The position numbers and the translations under genes were made by a program. This document shows positions 44,262 to 52,306 of a stretch of DNA of 64,000 nt, piece after piece. The stretch comes from Desulfolinea sp964487745 (GTDB lineage Bacteria; Chloroflexota; Anaerolineae; Anaerolineales; Villigracilaceae): positions 117,342 through 181,341 of the forward strand of contig CAZASG010000002.1 in the NCBI GenBank assembly GCA_964487745.1. The letters run 5' to 3'. The first letter of the stretch is position 1. Every line of letters starts with the position of its first letter. The notes beneath the pieces were generated by a model. The model had not been told where the DNA came from. It ran no database searches and worked only from the letters and a program-made list of their open reading frames with translations.

Positions 44262-45234
44262 GAAAAAAGCCACCCCGCTCACCTCATTTGAACAGACCAA
44301 GCTCCTTGCCGACGCCCGTCGTTTGCAGATATTACGTTACCTGATGGACTCCCCCGCCACGCTCACGCAGCTTGCTCAAAAACTCGGTAAATCGCCCGCA
44401 TGGGTACGGCACCACCTTCAAATTCTGGCAGATGCCGATTTGGTGGAGCTAGCCGAAGTCCGTGTGCGCGGCACGGTGACCGAGAAATTCTATCGCGCCA
44501 AAAGCGGCGCGCTCCTGCTCCAACAAATGATCCTGCCGGATGGCGAACGTCCCGTGCTCCTTTTTGCGGGCAGCCACGATCTCGCCATCGAGGGGTTGGC
44601 AGAAAAACTTTCCCCTTATGTCGATATTATCCTGAATCCCGTCGGCTCGCTGGATGGCTTGATCCAGCTTCGGCAGGGACTCTGCCATTTAAGCGGAGCA
44701 CACCTGCTGGACGAAAGCGGCGCGTATAACACGCCTTATCTCAGCCGACTTTTTCCGCAGCGCAATCTGCAGGTGGTGACGCTGGCGCATCGCACCCAGG
44801 GTCTTATGCTTGCTTCCGGTAACCCAAAAGGAATTCGGGCGGTCGGCGACTTGGCGCGCGAAGACCTTCGTTTTTGCAATCGCAACCCGGGCTCCGGCAC
44901 GCGCCTCTGGCTCGATGAGCAATTGCGTAAAGAGAATATTCCCGCTGAAGCGATCACAGGCTATAAAAATACCTGCACCACCCATTCGGCTGCCGCACAA
45001 CAGGTCAAATCCGGGCAGGTGGATGTGGCCGTCGGTTTGCAGGCTGCCGCTCAACAATACGACCTCGATTTCATTCCCCTCTTTGAAGAACGTTTTGATC
45101 TCACCATCCCTGCCGAAAACGCGACGTTGGCAGCTCCGATTTTGGATGAGATTCAATCCAGCGCATTTCGTAGCACAGCTCAAACCTTGGGCGGCTACAA
45201 TCTCGCCCAAAGCGGGGCGGAGATCCATTATTAG
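44260..45234 (+). CDS. HTH regulator fused to an oxyanion-binding-like domain, tungstate operon
   Basis: 324 residues. Residues about 10-85 form an ArsR-like winged helix (ADARRLQILRYLM, LAQKLGKSPAWVRHHLQIL). From about 100 on there is a PBP-like domain related to molybdate/tungstate-binding proteins: LLFAGSHDLAIEGLAEKLS, GSLDGLIQLRQGLCHLSGAHL, RNPGSGTRLWLDEQL, HSAAAQQVKSGQVDVAVGLQ. The gene precedes tupABC in the same direction. It probably senses tungstate or molybdate directly and controls the transporter. The usual ModE-type TOBE sensor is absent, so this is a different sensor layout, with the binding-protein fold inside the repressor. Confidence 0.88.
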   Translation: MKKATPLTSFEQTKLLADARRLQILRYLMDSPATLTQLAQKLGKSPAWVRHHLQILADADLVELAEVRVRGTVTEKFYRAKSGALLLQQMILPDGERPVLLFAGSHDLAIEGLAEKLSPYVDIILNPVGSLDGLIQLRQGLCHLSGAHLLDESGAYNTPYLSRLFPQRNLQVVTLAHRTQGLMLASGNPKGIRAVGDLAREDLRFCNRNPGSGTRLWLDEQLRKENIPAEAITGYKNTCTTHSAAAQQVKSGQVDVAVGLQAAAQQYDLDFIPLFEERFDLTIPAENATLAAPILDEIQSSAFRSTAQTLGGYNLAQSGAEIHY

Positions 45235-45241
45235 GCACCAC

Positions 45242-45294
45242 CCTTGCGAAGGCTCCTCTCTCTTTTTGATATTCTCAAAAAAACCTTCGCAAGG
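45242..45294 (+). terminator. Long hairpin between regulator and tupA, possible attenuator
   Basis: CCTTGCGAAGG (45242-45252) and CCTTCGCAAGG (45284-45294) pair perfectly. The loop contains a second stem (TTTTGA/TCAAAA), and TTTTCTT follows. Either a partial terminator or an attenuator before tupA. Confidence 0.6.
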
Positions 45295-45362
45295 TTTTCT
45301 TGTTGAAGAGAAGATGCAACATATTGCACCTAAAAAACCTAAAGAACTAAACAAGGAAAAAG

Positions 45363-46202
45363 ATGAAAAAAACATTACTGCTCGCTCTATTACTCAGCCT
45401 GGCACTCGCAGCCTGTGGCAACACCGCCCCTGGCAATCCGAGCTTGATCCTCGCCACCACCACCAGCACCCAGGATTCGGGCCTTCTTGATCTGCTCGTC
45501 CCCATCTTTGAAGAAGAGCACGGCTACACCGTCCAGACTGTTGCCGTCGGCACCGGCGCAGCCCTCAAGATGGCGGAAGAAGGCAACGCCGATGTTCTCC
45601 TCGTCCACGCCCCTGCAGCAGAGATGGAATTGATGGATGCCGGATTCGGGGCGGATCATTTCCTCATCATGCATAACGACTTCGTCATTGTAGGACCTAC
45701 CGACGACCCGGCAGCGATCCGCTCGTTGACCTCGGCTGGCGAGGTGTTTAGAAACATCGCTTCAGCCCAGGCAGCTTTCACCTCCCGCGGCGACGACTCG
45801 GGCACCCATAAAAAAGAAAAATCCATCTGGACAAGCGTGGACCTAACTCCCGGTTGGGAAGGCTATATCGAATCCGGTCAGGGGATGGGTGCAACGCTCA
45901 TTATCGCTTCTGAGAAGCAAGCCTATACGATGACTGACCGCGCCACCTACCTCGCCAATCAGGAGAATCTCGATCTTGATATTCTCGTCGAGGGCGATGC
46001 CATCCTCCTGAACGTCTACCATGTCATGACCGTCAACCCCGAAAAATGGGAGAAGACCAACTACGCAGGCGCGCTCGCCTTTGCGGAGTTCATGATCGCC
46101 AACGAGACCCAAGCCCTCATCAAAGATTTCGGCATCGACAAATTCGGGCAGCCACTCTTCTTCCCTGATGCGGATAAAACGGATGCCGATTTAGGTTTAT
46201 AA
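45363..46202 (+). CDS. tupA: Tungstate-binding lipoprotein
   Basis: 279 residues, lipobox LALAAC. The mature protein opens with LILATTTSTQDSGLLD, the TTTS-containing ligand loop of TupA, then VGTGAALKMAEEGNADVLLVHAP and SRGDDSGTHKKEKSIW, all conserved in TupA. It captures tungstate outside the membrane for TupB/TupC. GGAAAAAG precedes the start. Regulator, tupA, tupB and tupC form one operon. Tungsten uptake implies tungsten enzymes such as aldehyde:ferredoxin oxidoreductase or formate dehydrogenase elsewhere in the genome. Confidence 0.95.
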   Translation: MKKTLLLALLLSLALAACGNTAPGNPSLILATTTSTQDSGLLDLLVPIFEEEHGYTVQTVAVGTGAALKMAEEGNADVLLVHAPAAEMELMDAGFGADHFLIMHNDFVIVGPTDDPAAIRSLTSAGEVFRNIASAQAAFTSRGDDSGTHKKEKSIWTSVDLTPGWEGYIESGQGMGATLIIASEKQAYTMTDRATYLANQENLDLDILVEGDAILLNVYHVMTVNPEKWEKTNYAGALAFAEFMIANETQALIKDFGIDKFGQPLFFPDADKTDADLGL

Positions 46203-46212
46203 TCGTTTCGCC

Positions 46213-46240
46213 GTTGGGGCACGATATATCGTGCCCCAAC
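46213..46240 (+). other. Perfect 28-bp palindrome between tupA and tupB
   Basis: Arms GTTGGGGCACGATA and its exact complement, centred at 46226/46227. There is no T-run, so it is an mRNA hairpin that may protect the tupA message rather than a terminator. It also covers the TTG that would start a longer tupB. Confidence 0.75.
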
Positions 46241-46249
46241 AAAACAATT

Positions 46250-46903
46250 ATGATTTTCGACGCCGAAGTTCTTCAGATCACCATCCTTTCCCTGCAAATC
46301 TCCGCCCTCGCGACGGGGATCAGTCTTTTAATTGGGCTGCCTTTGGGCACCCTGCTCGCGTTGGGAAAATTCTGGGGACGCTCCTTTTTTCTGAGCATCG
46401 TCAACACCGGGATGGGGCTGCCCCCCGTCGTGGTCGGTCTCTTCGTAGCAATGATGCTTTGGCGTTCGGGGCCACTCGGCGATATGCAATTGATCTACAC
46501 ACCCACAGCAATTATCATCGCCCAAACCGTCATTTCCGCGCCAGTCGTGATGGGGCTAACCGCCGCAGCGCTGCAATCGCTTGATCCACGTTTGCGGCTG
46601 CAACTCTACGGTCTGGGCGCCTCACGGATTCAAATGATCTGGGCGCTTTGGCGGGAAGCACGCCTGCCACTTCTTGCGGCGTTGATGGCGGGCTTTGGTT
46701 CAGTTATTTCGGAAGTTGGCGCGTCCATGATGGTGGGCGGGAATATACGTCATCAAACGCGGGTACTAACGACTGCCATCGTTCTGGAAACCGGCAAAGG
46801 GAATTTCGACATTGCCATTGCGCTGGGGATTCTATTGCTCACGATCACCTTTTTGGTTAATTGGGCACTAACGTGGATCCAGCAGCGGGGAGCGAAACGA
46901 TGA
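46250..46903 (+). CDS. tupB: Tungstate ABC transporter permease
   Basis: 217 residues from the ATG at 46250 (MIFDAEVLQITILSLQISAL). A longer frame from 46214 would start inside the palindrome. Five hydrophobic helices; the EAA loop is QLYGLGASRIQMIWALWREARLP near residues 120-140. FGSVISEVGASMMVGGNI is highly typical of TupB/WtpB permeases. It moves tungstate through the membrane. The stop codon overlaps the tupC start (ATGA). Confidence 0.93.
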   Translation: MIFDAEVLQITILSLQISALATGISLLIGLPLGTLLALGKFWGRSFFLSIVNTGMGLPPVVVGLFVAMMLWRSGPLGDMQLIYTPTAIIIAQTVISAPVVMGLTAAALQSLDPRLRLQLYGLGASRIQMIWALWREARLPLLAALMAGFGSVISEVGASMMVGGNIRHQTRVLTTAIVLETGKGNFDIAIALGILLLTITFLVNWALTWIQQRGAKR

Positions 46904-47631
46904 GTGGGTTGATCCACATCAAAAATCTACTCGTCCAGCGCGGCGAAAAGGATGTGTTACACGTAGACGAGCTATCCATTCAAGGGGGCGAGGTGTTGGC
47001 TGTGGTCGGCCCCAACGGCGCGGGGAAAAGCACCCTGCTCCTCGCGTTGGCGCGCTTGATCCAGCCTAAAGCCGGGCAGATCTTCTTTAACGGGCAGCAA
47101 GCCCAAATGGAGTCTGATACGGCGTACCGGCGGCGCATCGCAATGGTGATGCAAGATCCGCTGCTTTTTGATCGATCCGTTTACGAGAACGTCGCATCCG
47201 GACTTCGTTTTCGGGGCGCTATGAAAGATGAGATCCAGCAAAAAGTCCCCTTCTGGCTGGAGCGTTTTGGCGTGGCACATCTGACGGGGCGGCGCGGTGG
47301 GGAGCTTTCGGGCGGCGAGGCACAGCGGGTCTCGTTGGCGCGTGCCCTCGTTCTGGAGCCGGAGTTACTCCTGCTCGATGAGCCTTTTTCAGCGCTCGAT
47401 CCACCCACACGCGCAAAGCTGCTCGACGATTTGGAGACACTGTTGCGCGAAACCGCTACAACGACCCTCTTCGTGACCCATGACCTGGCTGAAGCGACAA
47501 AACTCGCCACGCGCATTGCCGTGATCTTTGCCAATCGCTTACGGCAGGTTGGCGCCCCGGACGCAGTTTTTGCCGAACCAATTGACAAAGATGTAGCGCT
47601 ATTCTTGGGGCGACAACAAGGAATAGGATAA
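46900..47631 (+). CDS. tupC: Tungstate ABC transporter ATP-binding protein
   Basis: 243 residues. The start is the ATG at 46900 overlapping the tupB stop, with GGGGAGCG upstream. Walker A GPNGAGKST, Q-loop MVMQDPLLF, signature LSGGEAQRVSLARAL, Walker B LLLLDEPFSALD, and H-loop VTHDLAEA are all intact. There is no C-terminal TOBE domain, as expected for TupC and unlike ModC. It energises uptake with TupA and TupB. Confidence 0.95.
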   Translation: MSGLIHIKNLLVQRGEKDVLHVDELSIQGGEVLAVVGPNGAGKSTLLLALARLIQPKAGQIFFNGQQAQMESDTAYRRRIAMVMQDPLLFDRSVYENVASGLRFRGAMKDEIQQKVPFWLERFGVAHLTGRRGGELSGGEAQRVSLARALVLEPELLLLDEPFSALDPPTRAKLLDDLETLLRETATTTLFVTHDLAEATKLATRIAVIFANRLRQVGAPDAVFAEPIDKDVALFLGRQQGIG

Positions 47632-47789
47632 CTAAGCACGCTTTATATAACCTTATTTCTATTCCCCTGTTGCTCTTATAGAGAAAGTAAATAAAACTTA
47701 TAAATTCACGTCACAGCGAGGAGGGAAATTGCTTATCCTGTAAGACACACGTTGCATCGCGCACAATGACGTAAAAGTTTGTATAACGT

Positions 47790-48953
47790 CTAAATATTTT
47801 CTCTAATAGATACTATTTGATTTCCACCCCTTCGTTTAGCTTCATAAAGAAGCCTATCAGCTTTTTTAAATAATGCTTCTGGCTCCTCATCTCTTGGTGT
47901 TGTTACTACCAGACCTATACTGACCGTCAAGTGAATTTGATGATCTCCTATTTGAACTGCTTCATCTTGTATCAGTTTCTGGATGCGTTCAACTACTTTC
48001 AATGCCATTGGCAACGGCGTAAATGGTAAGAGTAAACCAAATTCATCCCCCCCGATCCTCCCAAAAAGATCAATATCTCTTTTCGACAGGGAAACGACTT
48101 TACATATATTCTTTAACAACAGGTCGCCTACAGGGTGTCCGAATTGATCATTAAATGCTTTAAATTGATCTATATCCAAGATTGCAAGCGAGAAAACCTT
48201 TTGATAACGAGTAAATCTCTGGAACTCATCTTCTACCCGTTGTAAAAATTCACGTCGGTTATAAGCTCCTGTTAACGGATCTGTACTTGCCAGTACCGCA
48301 AGCTCTTTTGTGAGTTTCGCTGTTTCAGTTCTTGCCTTATATTGATTACGCCTATAGGTGTAGGAGCGGCTAGAACTAATAAATGCAACCGTATTCACAA
48401 GGAAAAAAATGGCAATGATCGTGACCTTATGAGGGAATATTGTGTATGGATCAAAGAAGAACAGATGAATAATTGCCAAAACACTGATAAGAAATGTTGA
48501 GATCAAGCGATAAGCTAGTATTGTGGGGATTATTAGGTAAAAGAAAAATATAACTGAAATTTCTATAGTATTCGTTATATATGTAGCATAAGGATCTGAG
48601 TAATGTAGCAACCGGATAATAAAGCTCATGATTACTATAAAAAGCATCCAAGCCAAGCTGAATTTATCAAAAGCCTTTGGCGTTTTGTTTCGCTTAAGAA
48701 ATACAAGAAACCCTAAGCTAAAAATCAAAAAGGCGATACGGAGTGACAACAGGGCATACGCTTCTGGAGCGGGAAAATATAGCCAAGTTTCAACGGCAGA
48801 AAAGGTAGTATTAGCCAGCATGGTTAGAGCTACAAATGTAAAGACTTGCTCAGAATCAGACTTTAAATAATCCTGACGATAAGCTTCTTCCAGACCTTCT
48901 ATTTTGGGTTCAAAGCGATCTAATAACATCAATCGTATCCATGCACCTTTCAT
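47790..48953 (-). CDS. Membrane diguanylate cyclase (GGDEF)
   Basis: 387 residues. Six predicted membrane helices in the first half (for example FALVAL-type stretches TFVALTMLANTTFSAV and LISTFLISVLAIIHLFFF). A GGDEF domain follows with DPLTGAYNRREFL, the product-inhibition-type region and the active site RIGGDEFGLLLP near residue 305. The active-site Gly-Gly-Asp-Glu-Phe is intact, so it should make cyclic di-GMP. No EAL domain is seen. Its base composition is noticeably AT-richer than the tup operon beside it, consistent with separate ancestry. The signal it senses is unknown. Confidence 0.9.
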   Translation of the reverse strand: MKGAWIRLMLLDRFEPKIEGLEEAYRQDYLKSDSEQVFTFVALTMLANTTFSAVETWLYFPAPEAYALLSLRIAFLIFSLGFLVFLKRNKTPKAFDKFSLAWMLFIVIMSFIIRLLHYSDPYATYITNTIEISVIFFFYLIIPTILAYRLISTFLISVLAIIHLFFFDPYTIFPHKVTIIAIFFLVNTVAFISSSRSYTYRRNQYKARTETAKLTKELAVLASTDPLTGAYNRREFLQRVEDEFQRFTRYQKVFSLAILDIDQFKAFNDQFGHPVGDLLLKNICKVVSLSKRDIDLFGRIGGDEFGLLLPFTPLPMALKVVERIQKLIQDEAVQIGDHQIHLTVSIGLVVTTPRDEEPEALFKKADRLLYEAKRRGGNQIVSIRENI

Positions 48954-49348
48954 CTAGAGCAACCAGAAATCCCCGAAATATCCCCGAATAAGAATAGCCT
49001 AATGCATTTTGTTTAGAATCCCCAGCTTATATAAGTTTATTCTATCATTTTCGTTTTCCTTTTCTTTTTCCCCATAAAGACTTATCACTTTTGTTTGCTT
49101 CATGATAAAGCTTCCAAGTCTCTCAGGATATTTTCTCCCCTTGTCCCCGATGAACTTTTTCAACCCGATCATTTAATATGCGGTACATTTTTAGACTGAG
49201 TCCCTTTAACGAACAAACCCGCGATAAGCGCGGGTTGTTCTAACCAACTCAAAAGGAGAAAATATCTCTAAACTGTCACTAGTTTATAAGATGTCTGACA
49301 ATTTCACCAGTGACAGGCATCATCCTGTAGCATGACAAAAAGCGCGGA
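48954..49348. other. 395-bp intergenic region
   Basis: No gene seen. It contains a GC-rich hairpin at about 49210-49240 (ACCCGCG with CGCGGGT) without a T-run, and CTGTCACT/AGTGACAG arms at 49273-49280 and 49309-49316 just after the end of the minus-strand dehydrogenase gene. Confidence 0.6.
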
Positions 49349-50599
49349 TTATTTTCTCATCAACCGATAGATCGACTCTGTGTTGTAATCAGCATAATAT
49401 AGTTTGCCGTCTTCGCTCTCGCCAAAGCTGGCGAGCAAAGCGCCTGTGTAAAAGATCGGCTCAGATCGCCATTCTCCATCGACTCGCAGGAGTCCCCAAA
49501 TAATACCACTGCAGAAATCGCCATAAAAATAGATGCCCTGCCACTCAGGGAATTCATCTCCACGATAGACATTACCACCTGTTACCGAACAGCCATCTTC
49601 GTGGTTATATTCCGCAACAGGGGGCACAGGATCGAAATCAGCCGGGGGCGTGCCGTCATAGACATGCGTGCCCTCGAGGAAATCCCAGCCAAAGTTGGCA
49701 CCACCAGCCGCACCTGCGGGCCAATAGTTGATCTCCTCCCACTCGTTCTGCCCCACATCCGCAATGTAGAGATCGCCAGTCAGTGAGTCAAAACTAAAGC
49801 GCCAGGGGTTACGCAGCCCATAGACCCAGATCTCAGGATAAGTGCCATCTACAAAAGGATTATCAGCAGGCACCACATAAGTCTCGCCGCCGTCCACGTC
49901 AATGCGCAGTATCTTACCAAGGAAAGTATTCAGGCTCTGCCCATTCTCTTCAGGATCGCCGGATGAACCGCCATCACCCAAACCGATATACAGGAATCCC
50001 TCTGGACCAAAGGCGATCCCGCCGCCGTTATGATTGCCATAAGGCTGTTCGATGTGCAGCAGCACCGCTTCGCTCTTGTGATCGGCTTGGTTGGCGTTCT
50101 CCGAAACCTGGTAGCGGGCAATGACCGTGTTTCCGTTAACATCAATATAATTTATGAAGAAGAGACCATTTTCCACATAGCGGGGGTGGAAGGCCAGCCC
50201 CAATAAGCCTTGTTCTGAACCAGCCGTTTTTACCTTTTTGCTGATGTCAAGGAAAGGCTCGTCGAGGAGCAGGTTATGCTCCAATACACGGATGCGGCCG
50301 CTACGCTCAACAACAAAAAGGCGGCCGGAGCCATCGCCCGCGTTCTGGATGTCGAGAGGTTGGTCAAATCCGCTTGCGGTGAGCGCCCAGATATATTCTG
50401 TGGTGTCAGGAAAATCTGTCACCGAGGCCGGTGCTTCGGCAGGGGGTTCCTCTTCCGCTATGGGAGCGGGTGACGCGGAATCCGTTGGTGCCGGGGCAGC
50501 TGTCGCAATAAGGGGAGCAGGCTGCGGGGTTGGTTCGGGCACGGTCGAGCAGGCTGTAAGCAGCAGAAATATGATCGATCCCAAAATCAGCTTTTTCAT
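49349..50599 (-). CDS. PQQ-type soluble aldose/sorbosone dehydrogenase-like lipoprotein
   Basis: 416 residues. Lipobox IIFLLLTAC, then a Pro/Ala-rich linker (PTPQPAPLIATAAPAPTDS), then a six-bladed propeller of the GSDH type. Motifs: ASGFDQPLDIQNAGDGSGRLFVVE, EQGLLGLAFHPRY, NGGGIAFGPEGFLYIGLGDGG, YGLRNPWRFSFD, GDLYIADVGQNEWEEIN, GANFGWDFLEG. Relatives are quinoprotein sugar dehydrogenases, but the sugar and whether PQQ is bound cannot be told. Extracytoplasmic lipid anchoring is predicted. The YkvA-like gene lies 11 bases upstream in the same direction. Confidence 0.88.
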   Translation of the reverse strand: MKKLILGSIIFLLLTACSTVPEPTPQPAPLIATAAPAPTDSASPAPIAEEEPPAEAPASVTDFPDTTEYIWALTASGFDQPLDIQNAGDGSGRLFVVERSGRIRVLEHNLLLDEPFLDISKKVKTAGSEQGLLGLAFHPRYVENGLFFINYIDVNGNTVIARYQVSENANQADHKSEAVLLHIEQPYGNHNGGGIAFGPEGFLYIGLGDGGSSGDPEENGQSLNTFLGKILRIDVDGGETYVVPADNPFVDGTYPEIWVYGLRNPWRFSFDSLTGDLYIADVGQNEWEEINYWPAGAAGGANFGWDFLEGTHVYDGTPPADFDPVPPVAEYNHEDGCSVTGGNVYRGDEFPEWQGIYFYGDFCSGIIWGLLRVDGEWRSEPIFYTGALLASFGESEDGKLYYADYNTESIYRLMRK

Positions 50600-50610
50600 A
50601 AAGCCCTCCT

Positions 50611-50973
50611 TTAATCCACTTCTGAGATTTCCCCTTCGACGATATCGCCTTCTGGTGTAGAAACGACTTTTCCAGTCAATTCTGTGAGGTGTTCATCCAC
50701 AACATCAGCGGGGCAAAGCTCGAGAAAGAGCGTGAAGCCAAACCACATGATGGCGACATCATCTGCCGCACCAATGACGGTCATCAGCCCGCCGGGGATA
50801 AAGTCTATGGGGAAAAGTAAATATGCCAGCGAGCCCATCGGAAGAAGTTTGATAAGGCTGCTAACACGGCTATCATTCATCAGGCGCAAAATGAGTTTTA
50901 TGCGCAGGATCAGGTCTTTGAGAATATTGCCATCTACGGTTGTGATCTTTTTGCTATTGTATTGATCTGTCAT
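50611..50973 (-). CDS. YkvA-like (DUF1232) small membrane protein
   Basis: 120 residues from the ATG at 50973, where AGGAG lies upstream. The longer frame to 51003 lacks a ribosome site. The DUF1232 core is LPMGSLAYLLFPIDFIPGGLMTVIGAADDVAIMW, with two short hydrophobic segments. Function of the family is poorly known. It probably shares a transcript with the sugar-dehydrogenase-like gene, and nothing in the context explains its role. Confidence 0.85.
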   Translation of the reverse strand: MTDQYNSKKITTVDGNILKDLILRIKLILRLMNDSRVSSLIKLLPMGSLAYLLFPIDFIPGGLMTVIGAADDVAIMWFGFTLFLELCPADVVDEHLTELTGKVVSTPEGDIVEGEISEVD

Positions 50974-51121
50974 TTTTTCTCCTGTTATCTGAGATGAAAT
51001 CATTATACTGGCTTGTTCTTTAGTTTACGGAAAAGAAGTATTAGAGTTTTGCAACTTTTTTCTTTTTCCCACATCTAAACGAACGTTAGCAACAAGAGAA
51101 TTTAACTAGGAGAATTTCATC

Positions 51122-51526
51122 ATGGAAATGATCATTGACTTCCCCGGTGGCGCACGCGTAGATGCTCACTTTGGACCTTATACTGTAAAAACTGACCAGC
51201 CCCCGATGGGTGGTGGAGAAGGTTCTGCCCCGACTCCCTTTGCGGTTTTCCTTTCTTCACTGGGAACCTGTGCGGGAATCTACGTGCTCGGCTTCTGTCG
51301 TCAGCGCGGTCTCTCGGCAGAGGGTATTCGCATCGTTCAGCGTATGCGCAGCAACCCGATGACGGGCTTGGTCGGTAAATTCGAGTTGGAGATCCAGGTT
51401 CCGCCGGATTTCCCCGAGAAATATCGCCCTGCATTGATTCGCTCAGCAGATCAATGTGCGGTAAAGAAACATTTTGAAAATCCGCCTTCTTTCGAGATTA
51501 CGACCAAAGAAGTTGCAGTAGCGTAA
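51122..51526 (+). CDS. OsmC/YhfA-family protein
   Basis: 134 residues, cytoplasmic. The OsmC fold is visible from GGARVDAHFGPYTVKTDQP, FAVFLSSLGTCAGIYVLGFCRQRGL (first conserved Cys) and RSADQCAVKKHFENPPSF (second conserved Cys). In OsmC/Ohr proteins the Cys pair reduces organic peroxides. This member belongs to the shorter YhfA/OsmC-like subgroup, so peroxidase activity is likely but not certain. AGGAGAATTTC precedes the start, and a strong terminator follows. Confidence 0.9.
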   Translation: MEMIIDFPGGARVDAHFGPYTVKTDQPPMGGGEGSAPTPFAVFLSSLGTCAGIYVLGFCRQRGLSAEGIRIVQRMRSNPMTGLVGKFELEIQVPPDFPEKYRPALIRSADQCAVKKHFENPPSFEITTKEVAVA

Positions 51527-51534
51527 CCCCTTTC

Positions 51535-51565
51535 ATGGGCGACCAATTGGTCGCCCATGTTTTTT
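51535..51565 (+). terminator. Terminator after the OsmC-like gene
   Basis: A perfect 24-bp palindrome (core GGGCGACCAATTGGTCGCCC) is followed by GTTTTTT. Confidence 0.9.
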
Positions 51566-51587
51566 AGAGCAGGTTAGAATATCTCTC

Positions 51588-52061
51588 ATGCCTTATATCG
51601 TGGATGGTCACAACCTGATCCCGCGCGTGGGATTGCAACTGAATGCCGAAGATGACGAAATGGCATTGGTCGAAATGCTGCGGGAATTCTGCCGCGTGAA
51701 GAAAAAGCGTATCGAGGTTTATTTCGACGGCGCTCCACCCGGCGAGAATCGCACCCGCAAATTCGGCTACGTGACCGCGCATTTCGTCCGACTAGGGCGT
51801 ACGGCCGATGATGCCATCCGCGCACGTCTGCGTAAAATGGGGAAAAGCGCTAAAAACTGGACCGTTGTCTCTTCTGATCGAGAAGTGCTGAATAGCGCAC
51901 GCGCTGTTCAGGCAAAGCGCATCTCTGCTGACGAATTTGCACGAGAAGTAAGGGATGCCAAATTCGCCGCATTTGAAAATCCCAGCGAGGAAAGAAACCT
52001 TTCATCTCAGGAAGTGGAGCAGTGGCTCGACATATTTTCGTCTGGTGAAAAAGAGGACTAA
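51588..52061 (+). CDS. NYN/PIN-domain ribonuclease, YacP/Rae1-like
   Basis: 157 residues, cytoplasmic. It opens with MPYIVDGHNLIPRVG, the first acidic-residue motif of NYN domains (Asp6, Asn9). DDEMALVEMLREFCR, YFDGAPPGENRT, TADDAIRARLRK and VVSSDREVLN hold the other acidic positions. The YacP/Rae1 family cleaves mRNA or rRNA on ribosomes in Bacillus. A similar RNA-processing job is likely. No stem or linkage to neighbours is evident. Confidence 0.88.
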   Translation: MPYIVDGHNLIPRVGLQLNAEDDEMALVEMLREFCRVKKKRIEVYFDGAPPGENRTRKFGYVTAHFVRLGRTADDAIRARLRKMGKSAKNWTVVSSDREVLNSARAVQAKRISADEFAREVRDAKFAAFENPSEERNLSSQEVEQWLDIFSSGEKED

Positions 52062-52306
52062 GTAACTCTTATTTTATTTTAAGGATAACACGACTAATTT
52101 AGTGTATATTGTCTTCAATGGCACTTACGTCCCCTTTTACTGGTATCAAGTAAGTGTTAACCACCCAATAGCATGCCCCCCCCATGCTAACTCGATGGTG
52201 GTGTCCCTCCCCCCTAAGATCGCCAAGCGAAAACTTGGCGATCTTTTTTTAAACCCACAATGTGTATGCTCACTGTATAATATAGACTATTCCTGAGGAG
52301 AAAATT
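52062..52306. other. Hairpin-rich intergenic region before the zinc-ribbon gene
   Basis: No gene seen. TAGCATG (52169-52175) and CATGCTA (52183-52189) flank seven C, forming a small G-loop hairpin on the minus strand. A strong terminator follows (52216-52250). Confidence 0.6.
52216..52250 (+). terminator. Terminator upstream of the zinc-ribbon gene
   Basis: AAGATCGCCAAG pairs with CTTGGCGATCTT around CGAAAA and is followed by a T7 run on the plus strand, with A-rich complement on the other. Confidence 0.9.

Noticed and set aside
46214..46249. TTG start for tupB inside the palindrome
   Set aside because: It would place the start in a strong hairpin; the ATG at 46250 begins directly at the conserved protein.
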